From: Corynebacterium sp. J010B-136
GTDB lineage: Bacteria; Actinomycetota; Actinomycetes; Mycobacteriales; Mycobacteriaceae
Length of the DNA stretch: 64,000 bases
Reading direction: 5' to 3'
Assembly (NCBI RefSeq): GCF_002967075.1
Contig: NZ_PUGE01000004.1
Coordinates: forward strand, 124,001 to 188,000
Shown here one piece after another: positions 49,801 to 59,290 of the stretch. The translations under genes and the position numbers were made by a program. The notes below the pieces were generated by a model. The model did no database searches and had not been told where the DNA came from. It was given only the letters and a program-made list of their open reading frames with translations. Positions within the stretch are counted from its first letter, which is position 1; every line of letters begins with the position of its first letter.

Positions 49801-49933
49801 GCTGTTGCACAACCCAGATAAAGCCTCCGGCTGGCACGAGCGCCAGGATTCCGAAGGCAGGCCGACCGAGCGTGTGGATCAAAAAAGGTGCACACAGCGT
49901 CGCGGCAATTAGAGCTAACAGCAATATCAGCAC
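46874..49933 (-). CDS. mrpA: Na+/H+ antiporter fused subunit MrpA/MrpB
   Basis: This is a 1019-residue subunit, first gene of the operon. Residues 1-500 form the NuoL-like part ([42 protein letters not shown] with the key Lys after it), the middle holds the MrpA-specific region, and residues 800-940 are the MnhB domain ([21 protein letters not shown] and [17 protein letters not shown]). So mrpB is fused, as in other corynebacteria. The tail from 945 on is basic, then acidic and disordered. It starts with GTG at 49933 after AGGAG. The complex exports sodium or other cations and helps pH control. Confidence 0.95.
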   Translation of the reverse strand: [1019 protein letters not shown]

Positions 49934-50431
49934 AGTATTCGGTGCTCTCCTACTTTAGTTAGCGAAGCAATAGAGCTCCTTAAAACGGACAGGGTAGGGG
50001 CCACCGGTTTTCCGTTTATCGACTTTCAACCCGCGCTGTCCCAGCGGCGGCAAAGCAAGCTTCTTTAAAAAGTGCTGTTTCACCTTGAATTACTGCAACA
50101 TCTAAGGAATCACCAACATGGACTTGCGCATCTCGTGATGAGGGTTACTCAAAGAAACATGTTGAGGCGGCGTCGATAGAAAACGGCGCGGCCAACACAG
50201 CCAATAGTAGCGTGACGTGGGATATTTTGAAAGATAATTCAAAAATACACAGTATTATATGGAGCGGGTACGGACTTTCTGTCGATTAACAGTTGATGGG
50301 ACTTATCTGTGACTGTGCTGTGCGCTGGTTCGTTGTGCACTTAGAGGGACTTTGTGGGGTGTAGAGCCAAGCTTTTCGATGTCCCATCCGCCGCTTTTGT
50401 AATCTTTACCACACTATGGGGTAGTGGGTGG
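49934..50431. other. 498-bp intergenic region upstream of mrpA
   Basis: No clear gene is seen. On the minus strand a TATAAT box lies at 50259-50254 and could serve the mrp operon. A 37-codon minus-strand stretch between two stops (about 50140-50023, including SLDVAVIQGETALF and FAAAG) has no start codon and might be a decayed gene end. The rest is AT-rich relative to neighbours. Confidence 0.4.
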
Positions 50432-51769
50432 CTAGTGAAAGCGCGTGAGGAATAAAGCTTCGGTTTGCACCATGTGTTCAATTTCTGCGGGGTCGACGGA
50501 TTCTTGCGGGGAGTGGATGGCAGAGGTCAGGTCAGCTGCGCCGAAAAGAGCAATCTCTGAGTCGGGGAAAGCTTCGTGTAGCTCCACCGTCAAGGGGATG
50601 GAACCGCCGGTGCCGATTTCGTTGGCATCCATGCCGTAGGCATCGGACATGCACTCGCGCAAGAGGTTAAGAATCTCCCCATCTTCATCAGCGGCATAGG
50701 AGCGGTTGATGGCTAAGATTTCGGCACCGACCTGCGCGCCCCACGGCGTGTGCTTTTGCAGGTGCTCGATAAGCAGCTTGGCAGTTTTGGCAGTGGTGAT
50801 GCGCTTGCCGGCGCTATTGCGCTGCCGGGGTGGGACACGCAGGTTCAAGTGCGCCTGAGCGGTGGCGGGGACGGCGTTGATGGCGTCTTCGACAGGCGTG
50901 GAAGAAAAACCGGTAATCGAGACCGCTGGGCGTGCCCAGATGAAACTGGCGATATCTCCTTCGGGCAATTCAGTGCCATCAAGCATGCCGGTATCTGCGC
51001 GGAATTTCTCTTCGGGGTATTCTTCACCGCTCCACTCGCCGGTGCAGTCCACGCCATCGATGACGCAGCGACCTTCTTCATCACGGACGGAATCGAGGGC
51101 GCGAATGAGTGCTGCGACGGCATCGACAGCAGCGCCGCCAAATTTGCCGGAGTGCACCGGTGCTTCCATGGTTTCGCAGTGCACGCGGATTTGCGCCGAT
51201 CCGCGTTGTAAGGTGACTATCGATGGCACCCCAGGCTCCGTATTGCCGGTATCGACGACGAAGATTGCTTCAGCCTCGAAAAGTTCTGGGCGCTCTTCTA
51301 AAAGGTGCTTGAGGCCGAGCCCGCCGTTTTCTTCCGAGCCTTCAATGACGAATTTGATAGTCGGCAGGTTTGGTTCGTCTTTGATGAGACGCAGCACCTC
51401 GAGGTGCATGGCGATGTGCCCTTTGCAGTCCGCGGTCCCGCGCCCCCACCAACGCCCGTCTTTTTCGGTGATTTCTAAAGGCTCGTGGTCCCAGTCTTCG
51501 CGTGGGCCCAAAGGCACAATGTCATGGTGGGCATAGAGCAACACCGTGCGCTCATTGGCTGGGTCACCGGGAATCTCGCCGAGGATAGCTAGGGATTTAT
51601 CAATCCCTTCAATGATCTGGGTTGTAGCCCCGACCTCTACAAACGCATCGTGCACCCACTGCGCGCATGCTTCATACTGCGCGCGCAGTGAGGAGTCGAC
51701 ATGCACCGACTCGAAGGCGACCATCTGTGAGAGGTCATCGAAGATACGTTTTCTGGAGGGGCTAAACAT
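50432..51769 (-). CDS. M20 family dipeptidase/deacylase
   Basis: This is a 445-residue metal-dependent hydrolase of the M20 family (dapE/carnosinase-like). Metal ligands are in LLYAHHDIVPLGP (about 85-97), GRGTADCKGHIA (about 120) and IEGSEENGG (about 153), with a later VVDTGNTEPG. A dimerisation domain lies in the middle (about 195-315). The substrate is probably a dipeptide or acylated amino acid. A paralogue of near equal length follows upstream, 76 bp away on the same strand, so these are tandem duplicates. Confidence 0.93.
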   Translation of the reverse strand: MFSPSRKRIFDDLSQMVAFESVHVDSSLRAQYEACAQWVHDAFVEVGATTQIIEGIDKSLAILGEIPGDPANERTVLLYAHHDIVPLGPREDWDHEPLEITEKDGRWWGRGTADCKGHIAMHLEVLRLIKDEPNLPTIKFVIEGSEENGGLGLKHLLEERPELFEAEAIFVVDTGNTEPGVPSIVTLQRGSAQIRVHCETMEAPVHSGKFGGAAVDAVAALIRALDSVRDEEGRCVIDGVDCTGEWSGEEYPEEKFRADTGMLDGTELPEGDIASFIWARPAVSITGFSSTPVEDAINAVPATAQAHLNLRVPPRQRNSAGKRITTAKTAKLLIEHLQKHTPWGAQVGAEILAINRSYAADEDGEILNLLRECMSDAYGMDANEIGTGGSIPLTVELHEAFPDSEIALFGAADLTSAIHSPQESVDPAEIEHMVQTEALFLTRFH

Positions 51770-51845
51770 AAAAATAGCTTAGCCCCAATAAATGTGGCCA
51801 AGCTAGAAAGACCCTTATGCGTAGGTACTGTAGTTACTGCTGTAA

Positions 51846-53186
51846 CTACTGGTAGCGCTGCAAAAATAGTGCTTCTGCAATAGCGATATGTTCAATCTCC
51901 GATGGATCGACGGATTCATTAGGGGAGTGGATAGCACATAGTGGCTCTTCGACACCGAACAGTGCAATCTCTGCATCTGGGTGCGCATCTTGGAGCTCCA
52001 CCGTCAGCGGAATAGAGCCGCCCATGCCGGTGGTCGTCGTCTCTTTGCCATAAGAATCGGCCAGGCACTGCTCGAGAACCTTCAGCGCCGGCTTGGTGAG
52101 GTCAGTTTCGAAGCCGCGTGCAGCTTCGATGATCTCAGCGGTAATGTGCGCGCCGAAAGGAGTGTGCGCCTTTAGGTGTGCAACAACAGCTTCGGCAATT
52201 TCTTGTGGGTCGGAGGCGGCGGGCACGCGTACATTGAGCAGCGCTTCTGCGGTTGCAGGCACCGCATTGACCGCTTGGTCAACAGGAGTGGAGGTAAAAC
52301 CGGTAACAGTGACCGAAGGACGTGCCCACACCAAGTCACCAGGATTAGTGTCTTCATCGCCGGCAATTTCTGTGCCTTCCAGCAAGCGTGCATCCTTGCG
52401 GAATTCCTCAGCTGGATAAGGACGACCCTCCCACTTAGCTGCGGAATCGGTGCCGTCGATAACGGTGGCACCGGAGGCATCGTAAAGCGAATCTAGCGTG
52501 CGCATCAACGCCTTAACCGCATCTGGTGCTGCACCACCGAACTGGCCGGAGTGCGCGGGGCTCGAAAGCGTATCCATCTGCACGCGAATCTGGGCCGAGC
52601 CACGCAGAGAAGAAGTCAAGGTTGGCTCGCCTACGGCCCAGTTGCCGCAATCGGCAATCAAGATGGCATCGGCAGCAAATGCTTCGGGGCTTTGCGCAAT
52701 CAGCTTGGACAGGCCAGCGCCGCCCATTTCTTCGGAGCCTTCAATGAGCACCTTGATATTAAGGTCCGAACCGCCAGTTTCATCCAGCGCGCGCAAAGCG
52801 GCTAAGTGCATAACCACATTGCCCTTGCAGTCTGCTGCGCCGCGGGCGTACCAGCGGCCATTACGCTCGGTGAGGGTGAACGGATCGGACTCCCACTTAT
52901 CGAGGTCACCTGCCGGCACCACGTCATAGTGCGAATAGAGAAGAACCGTCTTGGCGCCTTCCTTGCCGGCGCGGGTGCCCAAGAGCGTGACGGAGCCATC
53001 TTCGGTAACGTGTTCTTCAACCTGAAGACCTGCTTCTTGCAGCGCCGTGGAAACCCACGACTTCGCGCCGTCCATCTGGTCTTTGAGTTCGGCAAAGGTG
53101 TGAACCGAGTTGAAACTAACAAGTTCAGATAATTGGGCGAAGATTTTCTCGCGATCGCCTTGAATAATTTCCTTAATGTCAGCCAT
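51846..53186 (-). CDS. M20 family dipeptidase/deacylase (paralogue)
   Basis: This is a 446-residue paralogue of the gene at 50432, with the same motif order: LLYSHYDVVPAGDL, ARGAADCKGNVVMH, EGSEEMGGAG and IADCGNWAVGEP. The His in the first motif is followed by Tyr where the other copy has His. I start at ATG 53186 (MADIKEIIQGDREKIFAQL), because the extra 36 codons upstream are not like the paralogue. The two copies may serve different peptides. Confidence 0.93.
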   Translation of the reverse strand: MADIKEIIQGDREKIFAQLSELVSFNSVHTFAELKDQMDGAKSWVSTALQEAGLQVEEHVTEDGSVTLLGTRAGKEGAKTVLLYSHYDVVPAGDLDKWESDPFTLTERNGRWYARGAADCKGNVVMHLAALRALDETGGSDLNIKVLIEGSEEMGGAGLSKLIAQSPEAFAADAILIADCGNWAVGEPTLTSSLRGSAQIRVQMDTLSSPAHSGQFGGAAPDAVKALMRTLDSLYDASGATVIDGTDSAAKWEGRPYPAEEFRKDARLLEGTEIAGDEDTNPGDLVWARPSVTVTGFTSTPVDQAVNAVPATAEALLNVRVPAASDPQEIAEAVVAHLKAHTPFGAHITAEIIEAARGFETDLTKPALKVLEQCLADSYGKETTTTGMGGSIPLTVELQDAHPDAEIALFGVEEPLCAIHSPNESVDPSEIEHIAIAEALFLQRYQ

Positions 53187-55144
<1,958 letters not shown>

Positions 55145-55191
55145 GTCCATCCCCGCTATAAACGCGGCACAGCGCTTTTAGCGCTTGTTTA

Positions 55192-55232
55192 AAAGCCCAC
55201 CGTTTCCTTCAATTAAGGATACGGTGGGCTTT
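55192..55232 (+). terminator. Rho-independent terminator after groEL2
   Basis: AAAGCCCACCGT pairs with ACGGTGGGCTTT (12 bp), with an inner CCTT/AAGG stem. It starts 48 bp after the groEL2 stop. Confidence 0.9.
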
Positions 55233-55819
55233 GTCGTGCCTGAAGAGTAGAAGGAGCTCAAGTTTCAGCGGCAGTATTATCTCAAATTGATAACAAAATG
55301 TAGGTTTGTCCCCAAAACTAGCCAACTGTGACGTATTAGATATAGATACAAACCCATTCCGTGTTCCGAGCTTTTTCTAAGACTTCAATCAATTTTCGCC
55401 ATTTCCGGCGGCGTTGAAGATTTGAAGCGCGCTTAAATTAACCCCGGATTTGGGTAGTGATGCCTTCTGCCTTAAAACTTTTTGACCAAAATTTCAGGTA
55501 CTTAACGGCCGCCTGTCAATAGTTTAAGCGTAAACCAATATTTACCTTGGTGAATTCTGCAAAACTCCACGTAAACACCACATTAAACCCCCTGCTCAGG
55601 ATCGCAACTTCATGCCCAGGGATTATTGTTAATTAACCTTCTGAAGGAAGGTAAGGCTGCCTTTAGTGGGTTGGCAATATTTCCGGTAAAACTTTTTTCT
55701 GTTTTGCCCTTGAAAAGTGACCCAATTGTGACAAGATACATGGAGTGACGCCCGATAGGGTGTCTGCAAATCCGCAAACACCTCCGGGCAAGAGTCCGGA
55801 CTTCACATAGGAGACCCAC
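55233..55819. other. 587-bp AT-rich region upstream of porH
   Basis: No gene is recognised. A likely promoter lies at 55710-55738: TTGAAA, 17 bases, AAGATA. The 5' leader before porH contains small inverted repeats, e.g. TCCGG with CCGGA near 55783-55800 and GGTGT with ACACC near 55759-55782. The length and low GC suggest a complex control region for an abundant porin. Confidence 0.5.
55710..55738 (+). promoter_or_regulatory. likely SigA-type promoter of porH-porA
   Basis: TTGAAA at 55710-55715 and AAGATA at 55733-55738 are separated by 17 bases, about 80 bp before the porH start. Motif match only. Confidence 0.45.
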
Positions 55820-56116
55820 ATGGATCTGTCTTTCATCAAGGAACAGCTCGAAACCTTCTCTACCTTCGCAGGCGCAATTGGCGACTTCCTGCAGCTTCCT
55901 GCACAGATTTTGAGCAAGGTTTTCGGCTGGTTCGGTGACGGCTTCGTAACCGGTGAAGGCGAGAAGGAGGCTACCCACATTTTTGAGAACGACTTGGACT
56001 TCACCTCCAGCTTGCTCAGCTCCTCCGACGACACCTCTAACGCTGACACCGGTCTGTCGTCTGAAGGCTCCGATGCTGAAGCTGGCCTGTCTTCCAAGGC
56101 AGAAGACGCTGAGTAA
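55820..56116 (+). CDS. porH: PorH-like outer-membrane (mycomembrane) channel protein, extended
   Basis: This is a 98-residue protein starting MDLSFIKEQLETFSTFAGAIGDFLQLP, which is close to the PorH N-terminus of C. glutamicum (MDLS, LKE, TF, G, IG and LQ shared). PorH forms cation- or anion-permeable channels in the mycolic-acid outer membrane together with PorA and may be mycoloylated on a serine. Known PorH proteins have about 57 residues; here an extra Ser/Asp/Glu-rich tail of about 40 residues follows. There is no signal peptide, as is normal for this family. The ATG follows AGGAGA. PorA follows 88 bp later. Confidence 0.8.
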   Translation: MDLSFIKEQLETFSTFAGAIGDFLQLPAQILSKVFGWFGDGFVTGEGEKEATHIFENDLDFTSSLLSSSDDTSNADTGLSSEGSDAEAGLSSKAEDAE

Positions 56117-56204
56117 TTCGGTTGCCATTTAGGCACCAATCAACTATTTATCTTTCAGTGCGCAGTAATAAAGTCTTGTGCATTGCACCCCTAAAGGAGT
56201 AAAA

Positions 56205-56330
56205 ATGGATTTTCTCGAAACTTGGAACACCCTGTCCTCTGATGGCGTCATCGGTTCCCTAATCTTGATTTTGGAGCCAGCTGGCAAGTGGGCTGGCGCT
56301 GCAGCTAAGCTCATCGGCTTGGTTTCCTAA
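56205..56330 (+). CDS. porA: PorA-like mycomembrane porin peptide
   Basis: A 41-residue peptide, MDFLETWNTLSSDGVIG then EPAGKWAGAAAKLIGLVS. The C-terminal KWAGA-LIGL pattern matches PorA of C. glutamicum (45 residues, SKWAGAVADLIGLLG). PorA and PorH together make the main channel of the corynebacterial outer membrane; both are mycoloylated. A strong AAAGGAG at 56193-56199 precedes the ATG. The locus between groEL2 and ppk2 is the same as in C. glutamicum. Confidence 0.85.
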   Translation: MDFLETWNTLSSDGVIGSLILILEPAGKWAGAAAKLIGLVS

Positions 56331-56366
56331 TAACCTTTAGCTACTGCCTTTGTTGTAGCTAACCCG

Positions 56367-56396
56367 AAGCCCCTGCTTTTGAGCGGGGGCTTTGTT
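56367..56396 (+). terminator. Rho-independent terminator after porA
   Basis: AAGCCCCTGC pairs with GCGGGGGCTT (one G-T pair), loop TTTTGA, then TTTG. Confidence 0.88.
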
Positions 56397-56466
56397 GATC
56401 AAACTTAGTGATAAATAACAGGTTGCTCACCGCGCCGGAAATACTTTTAGCGATTAAACTAGCAGC

Positions 56467-57366
56467 ATGGCTGATATTAAAGATGATGAATTACCAGTAA
56501 TCGATCTGGCAAAGACCGACGGTTATGTCGTCGACGACTCGGACGAGGATGATCCGAGCCTGATTATGCCGGATGGTTCCGCCGTTCAAACTTGGCGCGA
56601 GAACTACCCGTATGAAGAGCGTATGTCGCGCGAAGAATACGAAGTTACCAAGCGCGCTCTGCAAATTGAGCTGCTGAAGTGGCAGAACTGGACCAAGGAG
56701 ACAGGACAGCGCCACATCATCTTGTTTGAAGGCCGTGACGCCGCCGGTAAGGGTGGAACTATCAAGCGCTTTAATGAGCACCTTAATCCGCGTGGTGCGC
56801 GCACTGTGGCCTTAGAAAAGCCATCGCCGCGCGAATCTACCTCGTGGTACTTCCAGCGCTACATCAAGCACTTCCCAGCCGGCGGAGAAATCGTATTCTT
56901 CGACCGCTCCTGGTACAACCGTTCCGGTGTTGAGCGAGTTATGGGTTTTTGTACCGAATCACAGCACGCGGAATTCTTGCGTGAAGTACCGATGCTAGAA
57001 AACATGCTTTTAGGATCTGGAATCTCCCTGACAAAGCTGTGGTTCTCTGTCACTCGTAAAGAACAGCGCACGCGCTTCGCTATCCGCCAGATTGACCCGG
57101 TGCGCCAGTGGAAGCTATCTCCGATGGACTTGGCATCTTTGGATAAGTGGGATGACTACACCCGCGCCAAAGAGGAGCAATTCCGTTACACGGATACGGA
57201 TGAGTCTCCGTGGATTACGATCAAGTCGAATGACAAGAAACGCGCTCGTATTAATGCGATGCGCTATGTCTTAAGCAAGTTTGAATACACCAATAAAGAC
57301 CATGCGGTCGTGGGGGAGCCTGACGAGAATATCGTCAAGCGTGGTCGTAACCAGATTGGTGATTAA
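56467..57366 (+). CDS. ppk2: polyphosphate kinase 2
   Basis: This is a 299-residue kinase that uses polyphosphate to phosphorylate nucleoside diphosphates, or the reverse. Walker A is EGRDAAGKGGTIKRF near residue 96, Walker B is VFFDRSWYNRSGVERVMGF near 142, and the family's KPSPRESTSWYFQRY lies between. It is a one-domain PPK2. The gene follows the porH-porA terminator by about 70 bp and has its own start at 56467. Confidence 0.96.
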   Translation: MADIKDDELPVIDLAKTDGYVVDDSDEDDPSLIMPDGSAVQTWRENYPYEERMSREEYEVTKRALQIELLKWQNWTKETGQRHIILFEGRDAAGKGGTIKRFNEHLNPRGARTVALEKPSPRESTSWYFQRYIKHFPAGGEIVFFDRSWYNRSGVERVMGFCTESQHAEFLREVPMLENMLLGSGISLTKLWFSVTRKEQRTRFAIRQIDPVRQWKLSPMDLASLDKWDDYTRAKEEQFRYTDTDESPWITIKSNDKKRARINAMRYVLSKFEYTNKDHAVVGEPDENIVKRGRNQIGD

Positions 57367-57390
57367 TACGGCTTAGTGTCAGTCAAAGAA

Positions 57391-57430
57391 AAGTGATGGT
57401 CGCTGCGAATCTTCGCAGCGACCATCACTT
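57391..57430. terminator. bidirectional terminator between ppk2 and cytochrome b-like gene
   Basis: An 18-bp perfect stem (AAGTGATGGTCGCTGCGA and its complement) has a 4-base loop ATCT. T-runs follow on the plus strand and A-runs precede it, so it can end both transcripts. Confidence 0.93.
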
Positions 57431-57446
57431 TTTAGAACCTGAGAAA

Positions 57447-59108
57447 CTAGCGGGCTGTCACCTTGCCAAACAGTCGCGCAACTGGCGCTAGCACCATCGG
57501 GCGGGCAGCAACCCAAGCGGCTGCAATAGCCACCAGTGCACCGAGGAAGAAGAAGAACCCGGTCCAGTTATTTGCGTACACTGACGGGTCGACATCGCCT
57601 TGCGCAGCGAACATGGAGTTGAGGTTTCGCAGCATGCCAGTGCTGACGACAAGTACTACGTGAATCACGATAAAGATGACGAAGTAGAGCATCACAGGCA
57701 GGTGAATCTTGCGTGCCACCGGAGCTGGGTAGAACTGGGACGCCTTTGTCCACTTCTTGGACCAGAAGCTGCTGAGTCGGAAACCAGAGATGATAGCCAG
57801 GGGAGCAGCGATAAAAATCGTGACAAAGTACGACAGCAACTGAAGCGCGTTGTAATTGACCCAACCATTTTCAGTTGGCCAGTCCAAGGTCAGATATTGC
57901 AGACCGGCCGATAGAGCGTTCGGGAACACGTCCCAACTGGTTGGAACAACACGCATCCAGTGACCAGTAACAAACAGCAGAATGATGAAAATTAGACCAT
58001 TGACAACCCAAAGGATATCCAGCGAGAGGTGGAACCACATGGTCAAGCTGATTTTCTTCTTCGACAGCTTCGGTGTGACATAAGCGCTTGGCTTGCGCTC
58101 ATATCGGATCTGCAGACCACTGCGAATAATCAGCACGATGAAGAAGAAGTTGAAGAAGTGCTGCCAGCTCATCCAGGCAGGGATGCCGACTGGCGCATCA
58201 TCAGGCAGCGCCGTGTGTCCGGAGTAGCGGTTAAGAAAATCTGTACCCATCTCTGTCGTGAAGAAATACCTTGCCGCAAAAACTGCTAATGCAAGAAGAA
58301 CTGCCAGGCCGATGATCACGAGGATTCCTCCACCGATCCATTGTTTTAGCGTGAAGCGACCATAACTCTTGTCAGCGGCCTTCTTTGCCTCGGCGGGCTT
58401 TGCAGTCGACTTCGCTGCTGCTGGCTTGTGCGTTGCTGGAGCCGCTGGCTTGGAAGGCGCACTTGCTTGTGGCGCAGCCGGAGTGGAAGGTGCGTTGGGG
58501 CTACTCGGTGCCGCAGGGGCGGACGGTGCGCCGGGAACGCTCGGGGCAGCGGGAGCCCCCGGCGCCGCGGAAGTTGGCGCTAGTGGTGCCTGCGGTGCGC
58601 TTGCAGCCGCGGGAGCACCAGGAACACTTGGTGCGGCGGGTATCGCGGATGCAGGCGCTGCCGGAGGTGTCGGAGCAGCTGGTGCTTGGGGCGCACTCGG
58701 TGCGCCGGGCACAGGTGTGTCCGTACTAGTTGGAGGTGCGGGCGCAGCCGGCGCAGCAGGTGCCGCGGGTGCGGTGGAAGCTACAGGTGTTGCGGGTGCT
58801 AGCGGTGCAGCCGCAACATTGGGGGCCGTCGGAGCAGCAGGAACATTTGGTGCGGCAGGTACAGCGGAGGCGTGAGCCGACGGTGTCGGAGCAGCTGGTG
58901 CTTGAGGCGCACTCGGTGCGCTGGGCACAGTAGGTTCCGTATTGCTTGGAGGTGCGGGCGCGGCGGGTACGGCCGATGCGGCAGGTGTAGTTGGAGTGGT
59001 GGGAGCAGACGGAGCTGAAGGCACGCCAGCGGTGGGAGCAGGAGGGGCAGAAGGCGGTGGTACGTTGCCTTCTTTATTAGGGAGGCCATCGTGAAGATTG
59101 CCGGTCAT
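57447..59108 (-). CDS. cytochrome b561/FdnI-like membrane protein with Ala/Pro-rich N-tail
   Basis: This is a 553-residue protein. Residues 15-235 are a low-complexity Ala/Pro tail containing a 72-residue imperfect internal duplication. A membrane part follows (about 258-545) with five or six segments. Histidines in or next to them (WQHFFNFFFIVLIIRSG, WFHLSLDILWVVNG, RKIHLPVMLYFVIFIVIHVVL) could hold two hemes as in cytochrome b561 or formate dehydrogenase gamma subunits. No partner oxidoreductase gene is next to it. The role in electron transfer is inferred. Confidence 0.78.
   Translation of the reverse strand: MTGNLHDGLPNKEGNVPPPSAPPAPTAGVPSAPSAPTTPTTPAASAVPAAPAPPSNTEPTVPSAPSAPQAPAAPTPSAHASAVPAAPNVPAAPTAPNVAAAPLAPATPVASTAPAAPAAPAAPAPPTSTDTPVPGAPSAPQAPAAPTPPAAPASAIPAAPSVPGAPAAASAPQAPLAPTSAAPGAPAAPSVPGAPSAPAAPSSPNAPSTPAAPQASAPSKPAAPATHKPAAAKSTAKPAEAKKAADKSYGRFTLKQWIGGGILVIIGLAVLLALAVFAARYFFTTEMGTDFLNRYSGHTALPDDAPVGIPAWMSWQHFFNFFFIVLIIRSGLQIRYERKPSAYVTPKLSKKKISLTMWFHLSLDILWVVNGLIFIILLFVTGHWMRVVPTSWDVFPNALSAGLQYLTLDWPTENGWVNYNALQLLSYFVTIFIAAPLAIISGFRLSSFWSKKWTKASQFYPAPVARKIHLPVMLYFVIFIVIHVVLVVSTGMLRNLNSMFAAQGDVDPSVYANNWTGFFFFLGALVAIAAAWVAARPMVLAPVARLFGKVTAR
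58375..59060 (-). repeat. Ala/Pro-coding low-complexity repeat region
   Basis: The DNA repeats GCxCCx-type codons. Two copies of a 216-bp unit start near 58958 and 58742 and encode PAPPSNTEPTVPSAPSAPQA and PAPPTSTDTPVPGAPSAPQA. A long opposite-strand frame here is a by-product of the repeats. Confidence 0.75.
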
Positions 59109-59290
59109 CTATTTGTCCCTTCTACGCTCACTCACGTCACCCAGACTGCAGTTTATCTGGAAGTAATCATCAGTCCTATTGTCTGTGACGAATGCACGGC
59201 ATCCAAATGGAGAGCCGAATTACCAAAAGTATGCAGGTCTGACTATGAACTTATTTGGTGGGCAGGAAGGAGAACTTTGACGTACTTGTG

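Noticed and set aside
58369..58875. 168-codon Gly/Ala-rich frame opposite the Ala/Pro tail
   Set aside because: It is the complement of the Ala/Pro codon repeats, with no start signal or folded domain.
58375..59060. Regular repeats as a CRISPR array
   Set aside because: The repeats are in-frame Ala/Pro codons with no unique spacers of equal length and no cas genes.
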